A stretch of 10,166 nt of DNA from Treponema sp. (lineage in GTDB: Bacteria; Spirochaetota; Spirochaetia; Treponematales; Rectinemataceae). The translations under genes were made by a program, and so were the position numbers. Below are positions 5,041 to 10,166 of this stretch, piece after piece. Under the pieces are notes generated by a model, which was given only the letters and a program-made list of their open reading frames with translations, was not told where the DNA came from and ran no database searches. Position 1 is the stretch's first letter. Each line of letters opens with the position of its first letter. Where the stretch lies: NCBI GenBank assembly GCA_012516755.1, contig JAAYWE010000073.1, forward strand, positions 1-10,166, given 5' to 3'.

Positions 5041-7863
5041 ATGGACAAACTGATCATCAAAGGTGCACGGGAACACAATCTGAAAAATATCGACCTCGAA
5101 CTCCCGAGAAATAAGCTAATTATCATTTCGGGATTGTCGGGTTCTGGAAAGAGCTCTCTGGCTTTCGATACGATTTTTGCGGAAGGCCAGCGGCGCTATG
5201 TGGAATCTCTGTCTGCATACGCAAGGCAATTTCTTGGGCGGATGGACAAACCTGATGTCGATTATATCGAGGGGCTTTCTCCAGCCATTTCGATCGAGCA
5301 AAAGACAACATCTCGCAATCCCAGATCGACTGTCGGGACGGTGACTGAGGTATATGATTATCTGAGACTTCTATTTGCAAGAATAGGTGTTCCTCATTGT
5401 CCTTCCTGCGGTAGGGAGATTCGCGAGCAAAGTGTCGACCAAATTCTTGATGTTATTCTCTCATGGCCTATGGGCACAAAGATACAAGTTTTAGCTCCGG
5501 TAATACGAAGCCAGAAAGGCGAGCATAAAAAAATACTGGAGGATGCTCTTAGACAGGGCTTCTTGAGGGCACGGATCGATGGGCAATTCATAGATATCGA
5601 ATCTCCTCCTGTCCTCGAAAAGCAGAGAAAGCATACGATCGAGCTTGTGGTGGATCGCATTTTGTTATCAGAAGAGAGCCGCCGCAGAGTTGCTGAGGCG
5701 GTCGAGACTTCGCTCGGCATAGCAAATGGCATTGTGATCATCGTGCGCGAGATGGATGGTCAAAGAAAAGAAGATTTTTTTAGCCAAAAAGGCGCTTGTC
5801 CGATATGTGGTATTTCTTTGCCAGAGATGGAGCCAAGGCTTTTCTCTTTCAATGCTCCACAAGGTGCTTGTCCGGCTTGCAGTGGATTGGGCATGAACAT
5901 GGAGTTTGATCCCAGCTTGGTTATTCCAGATAGAAGCTTGTCATTCAACGAAGGAGGTTGTCTAGCCTATAATCCTAATTCGGCATGGAACCGCTCACGA
6001 TTCGAAGCGCTAGCCGATCATTATCATTTTAGCCTGGATACTCCTTTCGATAAGCTACCTTCTTATGTGATGAATGCTATTCTCTATGGTTCTGATGATA
6101 ATATACATGTTCGCTACAACAATAGGGATAAGACCGGATATTTCGAGTATGAGTCTAGGTTTCCCGGAATTTTGGCGGACCTCCGTCGTCGCTATATGGA
6201 ATCGACAAGCAACGACATAAAGGATTGGCTAGAATCATTCATGGTCGAAAAAGAGTGTGAGGTATGTCATGGGAAGAGATTGAAGCCGGAAGCTCTAGCC
6301 GTGACCATTGGGAGCAAGAATATCTACGAGATTTCATGCATGCCCGTAGAGGATTCTGTCCAATTCTTCAAGTCTCTCAGACTAACAGATACTGAAGCTC
6401 AAATTTCTAAGCTGATTCTCAAGGAGATTATTGCACGCCTTGGTTTTTTGCAAAATGTGGGGCTTGAATACCTCACGCTTGAGCGCCAGGCATCGACTCT
6501 CTCAGGTGGTGAAGCCCAGCGAATCAGGCTTGCCACACAGATAGGCAGTTCTCTCGTGGGCGTGCTCTATATTCTGGATGAGCCATCTATTGGTCTTCAT
6601 CAGAGAGACAATCAGCGCCTCATCGATACACTCACATATCTTAGAGACCTTGGAAATACCCTCATAGTTGTAGAACATGATGAACAAATGCTTCGAACAG
6701 CGGACTATATTGTGGATCTTGGACCCGGAGCGGGCGAGCACGGAGGCTATATAGTAGCTCAAGGCAGCGTGCAAGAGGTTGTTGCCAATCCCCAGAGCAT
6801 TACAGGGCAATATCTCGCGGGTTCTCTCAAGATCGAAGTTCCTATAGAACGGCGAAAAGGGAATGGCGCTTGCATCACCCTCAAGGGCGCCAGCGAGCAC
6901 AATCTCAAGAATATCGATGTAAAGATTCCTCTTGGAAGGTTTGTGTGTATCACGGGTGTATCAGGCTCGGGAAAGAGCACTATCTTGTCTGATGTATTAT
7001 ATCCGGCTATTTCCAACCGTGTGATGCACTCCGCGATCCGTGAAGGATCCTATAAGAGCCTCGAAGGAATAGAATACATAGATAAAATCATCAACATCGA
7101 TCAGAGCCCCATAGGAAGGACTCCTAGATCGAATCCTGCCACCTATGTTGGTGTGTTTACACCCATCAGGGAACTGTTTGCAAGCTTGCCCGAATCGAAA
7201 GCAAGGGGCTGGAAGCCAGGGAGGTTTAGTTTCAATGTCAAAGGTGGGCGCTGTGAGCATTGTCAGGGAGATGGCACAATCAAGATCGAGATGAATTTTC
7301 TGCCAGATGTATATATCACCTGTGAAGTCTGCCATGGGAAGCGATTTAATTCCGATACCCTGGATGTGCGTTTTAAGGGCAAGAACATAGCCGATGTGCT
7401 CAACATGACGGTTGAAGAAGCAAGAACATTCTTTGCTCATATCCCTTCGATTGCGCATAAACTTCAGACGATGGTCGATGTGGGGCTTGGTTATATTCGC
7501 CTGGGACAATCTGCCCTGACGCTTTCCGGGGGAGAAGCACAAAGAGTAAAGCTCTCTCTCGAACTGGCACGCCGAGCCACTGGGCGTACGCTCTATTTTC
7601 TGGATGAACCTACAACAGGGCTGCATTTTGCTGATGTGCGCCAATTGCTCGAGGTAATTCGTAGACTTGTAGACAGTGGAAATACCGTAGTCATGATTGA
7701 ACATAACCTCGATGTCATAAAACAGGCCGATTGGATTATCGACCTCGGACCCGAAGGAGGTGAAAGAGGCGGTATGGTAATTGCGGAAGGGACTCCTGAG
7801 GAAATTGCCCTTTGCAGGGATTCATATACAGGTCAGTACTTGCGCAGATTGCTGAACATATGA
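5041..7863 (+). CDS. uvrA: UvrABC excision nuclease subunit A
   Basis: This is a 940-residue UvrA, the dimeric ABC-type ATPase that scans DNA for lesions and loads UvrB to start nucleotide excision repair. The N-terminal AREHNLKNI segment and Walker A GLSGSGKSS (31-39) are followed by the family-specific EGQRRYVESLSAYARQFLG. The UvrB-binding and insertion regions come next, then zinc module 1 (Cys253/256 and Cys277/280), signature I LSGGEAQRIRLATQ (from 487) and Walker B ILDEP. The second half repeats the plan: Walker A GVSGSGKST (639-647), zinc module 2 (Cys738/741 and Cys761/764, around EMNFLPDVYITCEVCHGKR), signature II LSGGEAQRVKLSLELARR (from 828) and FLDEPTTGLH. Every key residue is present. 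The frame also allows a TTG at 5002, adding 13 residues. I prefer ATG 5041 because its MDKLIIKGAREHN start matches other UvrAs, although it has no Shine-Dalgarno. No LexA box is evident. Confidence 0.98.
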   Translation: MDKLIIKGAREHNLKNIDLELPRNKLIIISGLSGSGKSSLAFDTIFAEGQRRYVESLSAYARQFLGRMDKPDVDYIEGLSPAISIEQKTTSRNPRSTVGTVTEVYDYLRLLFARIGVPHCPSCGREIREQSVDQILDVILSWPMGTKIQVLAPVIRSQKGEHKKILEDALRQGFLRARIDGQFIDIESPPVLEKQRKHTIELVVDRILLSEESRRRVAEAVETSLGIANGIVIIVREMDGQRKEDFFSQKGACPICGISLPEMEPRLFSFNAPQGACPACSGLGMNMEFDPSLVIPDRSLSFNEGGCLAYNPNSAWNRSRFEALADHYHFSLDTPFDKLPSYVMNAILYGSDDNIHVRYNNRDKTGYFEYESRFPGILADLRRRYMESTSNDIKDWLESFMVEKECEVCHGKRLKPEALAVTIGSKNIYEISCMPVEDSVQFFKSLRLTDTEAQISKLILKEIIARLGFLQNVGLEYLTLERQASTLSGGEAQRIRLATQIGSSLVGVLYILDEPSIGLHQRDNQRLIDTLTYLRDLGNTLIVVEHDEQMLRTADYIVDLGPGAGEHGGYIVAQGSVQEVVANPQSITGQYLAGSLKIEVPIERRKGNGACITLKGASEHNLKNIDVKIPLGRFVCITGVSGSGKSTILSDVLYPAISNRVMHSAIREGSYKSLEGIEYIDKIINIDQSPIGRTPRSNPATYVGVFTPIRELFASLPESKARGWKPGRFSFNVKGGRCEHCQGDGTIKIEMNFLPDVYITCEVCHGKRFNSDTLDVRFKGKNIADVLNMTVEEARTFFAHIPSIAHKLQTMVDVGLGYIRLGQSALTLSGGEAQRVKLSLELARRATGRTLYFLDEPTTGLHFADVRQLLEVIRRLVDSGNTVVMIEHNLDVIKQADWIIDLGPEGGERGGMVIAEGTPEEIALCRDSYTGQYLRRLLNI

Positions 7864-7875
7864 GCTAGTAGAGAA

Positions 7876-7914
7876 ATGGTATTCTTGCCAACCCCGCATT
7901 TTTCCATATACCAT
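7876..7914. repeat. 7-bp inverted repeat between uvrA and lptD
   Basis: ATGGTAT (7876-7882) is the exact reverse complement of ATACCAT (7908-7914), with a 25-base loop. The right arm overlaps the proposed -10 hexamer and ends eight bases before the lptD ATG. There is no T tract, so it is not a standard terminator. It might be a loose operator or a stem near the start codon in read-through mRNA, or chance. Confidence 0.35.
7885..7912 (+). promoter_or_regulatory. candidate lptD promoter giving a near-leaderless transcript
   Basis: TTGCCA (7885-7890), a 16-base spacer and TATACC (7907-7912) would start transcription around 7919, about four bases before the ATG at 7923. No Shine-Dalgarno precedes that ATG. 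The spacing relative to the start codon repeats what is seen at uvrA. Assigned by eye only. Confidence 0.33.
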
Positions 7915-7922
7915 ACGAATCG

Positions 7923-10166
7923 ATGCGGCGCATAATTGGCATTATTTTTATATTTCGGATCTTGCTTGTGCCTTGTGCTGCCCAAGCTCAGATTCAAAAT
8001 GACAATAGAGCTTATAAACCTGAAGAGGTTGTGCAGAAATCCGATAGCGATATAACTTTAACCATCGAGCAAGCTGCAAGTGCCGAGTATTTTAGCCTCG
8101 AAAACGGAACAAAAGAGCTTCGTCTTACAGGGCCTCTAATAATCCGGTTAATTGACTCCGGCGGAGTGACGCATTCGATAAAGGCTCAGTATGTCGTCTA
8201 TAATCGTGATACAAAAGAAGTAAAAGCTTATGGCGATGTAGAATATACGCGTCGGACCGAATCCAAAACAGATATCTACAAAGGAGAATCCATAGCCGTA
8301 GATCTAGATGATAACTCTGGTGTCTTTATCGATGGTTCTTTCGACATGGAGTCTACCACCCCAGGTTCCCGCAAACTCATAGTACATTTTGAGTCTTTGA
8401 TTTCCAGATCCGAAGAGGTGATTGCATTAGCCAATGGCTCTCTTACTGCCTGCGACGCTATAAAGCCTCATTATATTCTGCGAGCAAAAAAGATCTGGCT
8501 GTTCGAATCTGGAGATTGGGCAGCATCGAACGCTATATTATATGTGGGTGCGATACCAGTCATATGGCTTCCTATGTTCTATTATCCCTCTAAGGCATCG
8601 GAATTTCATCCAGTGGTCGGTTTTAGATCTCGTGCTGGAGCTTTTTTGCAGACAACCACCTATCTTAAGGGAGCACAGAGTTCTGAAGTACAGAAATCTT
8701 CCCTGCTATCCACTACCGAAGGAACATCAGGCTCGTTTGGTTCTTATATTTCCAAAACTAAGCCTGCTGATGAAAGCAAGAACCAGACAAATATAGCGAT
8801 TTTGGGGGATGTCTATTCAGCCCTGGGGGTTTTTGCTGGGCTAAGAGGAGAATTGGCAAATACCTATCCATACGATATTTCTTGGCTTATTGGAGCTGCC
8901 TTTTCGCGTTCTGTTTTTCTGGAATCGACGGGTTACTATTCTCCTTATGATAGTGCCGGTGACTATGCTTCGGTCTGGAATAGATGGAAGCTCTCATCGA
9001 TAGACCTTCCGATGCGCATTCTAATGAAATTCGAAGCCTCTTCTAAAAAGAATAAGGCGGGAATAAAGTGGCAGATCAGTTTGCCTTTTTATTCCGATCC
9101 ATTCGTTGAACAGGATTTTATGGATCGAAATGAATCCTATGATTTTTTTTCTATCCTTGGCAGTTCTTCCCTCAAGACAATAGATGAACGCAGTTCTTTT
9201 TCACAAAAAGCAAGCCTTTCGTGGTCGTGGAATCCTTTTATTGAGAAAAATAGTTTTGCTTTTACGCTCTCCAATCTATCGTCATCTTTCAATTGGAAAA
9301 GAAAATATGCTTCAACAGCCGGTATGAATCCTACAGAGAAGCGCCTCAATGCGGTAGATCCGCAAAGATACTTCTTTTATCCCGATAGTGCGCGCATTAT
9401 TGATACAGCTTTCTCTATGTCTGGTACTATTCTGCAGAGCAAAAACATGTCGCTGAAATGGACTAATACGAATTCCAGTTTTTTGGAAGATCGATTCTAT
9501 AATGCCAAATGGCAGAAACCTCAAGATATCGACTTTGAAAGCTGGTATTGGTTATACGGTGGCCGCAGCAACACTAATCTGAGCTCTACCTATTCGATAG
9601 ATAGCGTTGGATTGACCTTTCAGATTTCGACCGGTATATTAGGGCAGCTGCAATATAGACCCTATCTCTACGATGAACGCGTAAATGCCACAACTGTACA
9701 TCCTTTTCTAATTGCGGACTACAGTTACAATACGGCTAACTGGAACACCGGGACCAAGTTGTCATGGGAACCGTTCATCAAATCCGATACCTTTTCTGCC
9801 TCAAAAGTCTCTTATTCTATCCAAGGGAAGGTAGCCAAATTGGCCTACGAAGGCCTCGATGGCAGCGGAGTAGATGCCTATCCTATTTATAAATTGTATT
9901 GGTTATCATGGGATCCAAATATGATATCTGATCATTCTATACTTGCGGAGCTGGCCGCAAAGCTTGGGTCCACGACCGAACGCTTGAGTTTCAAGGCCAC
10001 TCTACCGCCTATTCTCGAGAGCTACACTCTTTCGGGTTCATCGGCTCTTGGTTTTGCGACAGTGGGAGCCAGCTATGTCATTTCTCGCAAAAGCTCACTG
10101 GAAGACCTAAAATCGACATCATTGATGGGTAACCTTGCTCTTAGGCCAATAAAAAAAATTGAGATA
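7923..10166 (+). CDS. lptD: LptD-like outer-membrane assembly protein (3' end beyond window)
   Basis: The frame is open for 748 codons from ATG 7923 to the right edge with no stop. Residues 1-22 form a signal peptide: MRR, a hydrophobic core, then a signal-peptidase-I-like AQA before Gln23. Residues about 44-190 resemble the OstA/LptA-type periplasmic domain of LptD, ending in SLTACDAIKPHYILRAKKI. That segment places Cys177 where E. coli LptD has Cys173. The barrel-entry hallmark follows: VGAIPVIWLPMFYYPSKASEFHPVVGFRSRAGAFLQTTTYL, about 209-248. The rest is rich in alternating aromatic and polar residues and Ser/Thr, as expected for a large beta-barrel. LptD inserts LPS or related glycolipid into the outer leaflet of the outer membrane. 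The start is fixed by an in-frame TAG at 7869-7871; no ATG, GTG or TTG lies between it and 7923. There are 59 bases between the uvrA stop and this ATG and no Shine-Dalgarno. The later barrel strands are beyond the window. The sequence diverges from proteobacterial LptD and fits the spirochaetal branch. Confidence 0.88.
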   Translation, partial: MRRIIGIIFIFRILLVPCAAQAQIQNDNRAYKPEEVVQKSDSDITLTIEQAASAEYFSLENGTKELRLTGPLIIRLIDSGGVTHSIKAQYVVYNRDTKEVKAYGDVEYTRRTESKTDIYKGESIAVDLDDNSGVFIDGSFDMESTTPGSRKLIVHFESLISRSEEVIALANGSLTACDAIKPHYILRAKKIWLFESGDWAASNAILYVGAIPVIWLPMFYYPSKASEFHPVVGFRSRAGAFLQTTTYLKGAQSSEVQKSSLLSTTEGTSGSFGSYISKTKPADESKNQTNIAILGDVYSALGVFAGLRGELANTYPYDISWLIGAAFSRSVFLESTGYYSPYDSAGDYASVWNRWKLSSIDLPMRILMKFEASSKKNKAGIKWQISLPFYSDPFVEQDFMDRNESYDFFSILGSSSLKTIDERSSFSQKASLSWSWNPFIEKNSFAFTLSNLSSSFNWKRKYASTAGMNPTEKRLNAVDPQRYFFYPDSARIIDTAFSMSGTILQSKNMSLKWTNTNSSFLEDRFYNAKWQKPQDIDFESWYWLYGGRSNTNLSSTYSIDSVGLTFQISTGILGQLQYRPYLYDERVNATTVHPFLIADYSYNTANWNTGTKLSWEPFIKSDTFSASKVSYSIQGKVAKLAYEGLDGSGVDAYPIYKLYWLSWDPNMISDHSILAELAAKLGSTTERLSFKATLPPILESYTLSGSSALGFATVGASYVISRKSSLEDLKSTSLMGNLALRPIKKIEI

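Noticed and set aside
6997..7704. 235-codon minus-strand open frame inside uvrA
   Set aside because: It is fully antisense to the conserved second half of UvrA. Its Cys/His/Ser-rich translation is what antisense reading of such a gene gives.
7965..7988. Lipobox in the LptD signal peptide (LVPC, Cys18)
   Set aside because: Pro directly before Cys is atypical even for relaxed spirochaetal lipoboxes. An AQA signal-peptidase-I site follows, and LptD proteins are integral barrels, not lipoproteins.

Overview
The window reads as a chromosomal housekeeping segment of a diderm (two-membrane) bacterium, most likely a spirochaete. It carries a gene for an outer-membrane LptD-type assembly protein directly downstream of uvrA. 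As I recall, Treponema pallidum has the same uvrA / LptD-like order (TP0514/TP0515). Base composition looks even and moderate across the window (by eye, not computed). I see no transposase, integrase, phage gene, tRNA, rRNA or CRISPR array.

Left part (minus strand, 1-3675): an aminotransferase gene is followed, after a 253-bp gap, by an ABC-transporter pair. The pair is a LolD/MacB-type ATPase and, two bases after its stop, an FtsX/LolE/MacB-type permease that runs off the left edge. Such pairs extract or push lipoproteins or other envelope substrates from the outer face of the inner membrane. The gap holds a candidate promoter, a 17-bp AT-only palindrome and three imperfect 20-bp tandem repeats that straddle the aminotransferase stop codon.

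Middle (3676-3859): a divergent intergenic region with candidate promoters for the aminotransferase (minus) and for ychF (plus).

Right part (plus strand, 3860-10166): ychF (OLA1-type ATPase), uvrA (nucleotide-excision-repair damage sensor) and a partial lptD-like gene that runs off the right edge with at least 748 codons. Neither uvrA nor lptD has a convincing Shine-Dalgarno sequence. Each has a promoter-like -35/-10 pair placed so that transcription would begin within a few bases of the ATG. Both genes may therefore be expressed at least partly from leaderless mRNAs, which is the most testable unusual signal here.

Functionally, the window combines envelope biogenesis (the Lol/Mac-like ABC pair on the left, LptD on the right) with general housekeeping (amino-acid transamination, YchF, DNA repair). 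I found no convincing novel multi-gene system. The findings below are mainly regulatory or structural oddities, scored accordingly.
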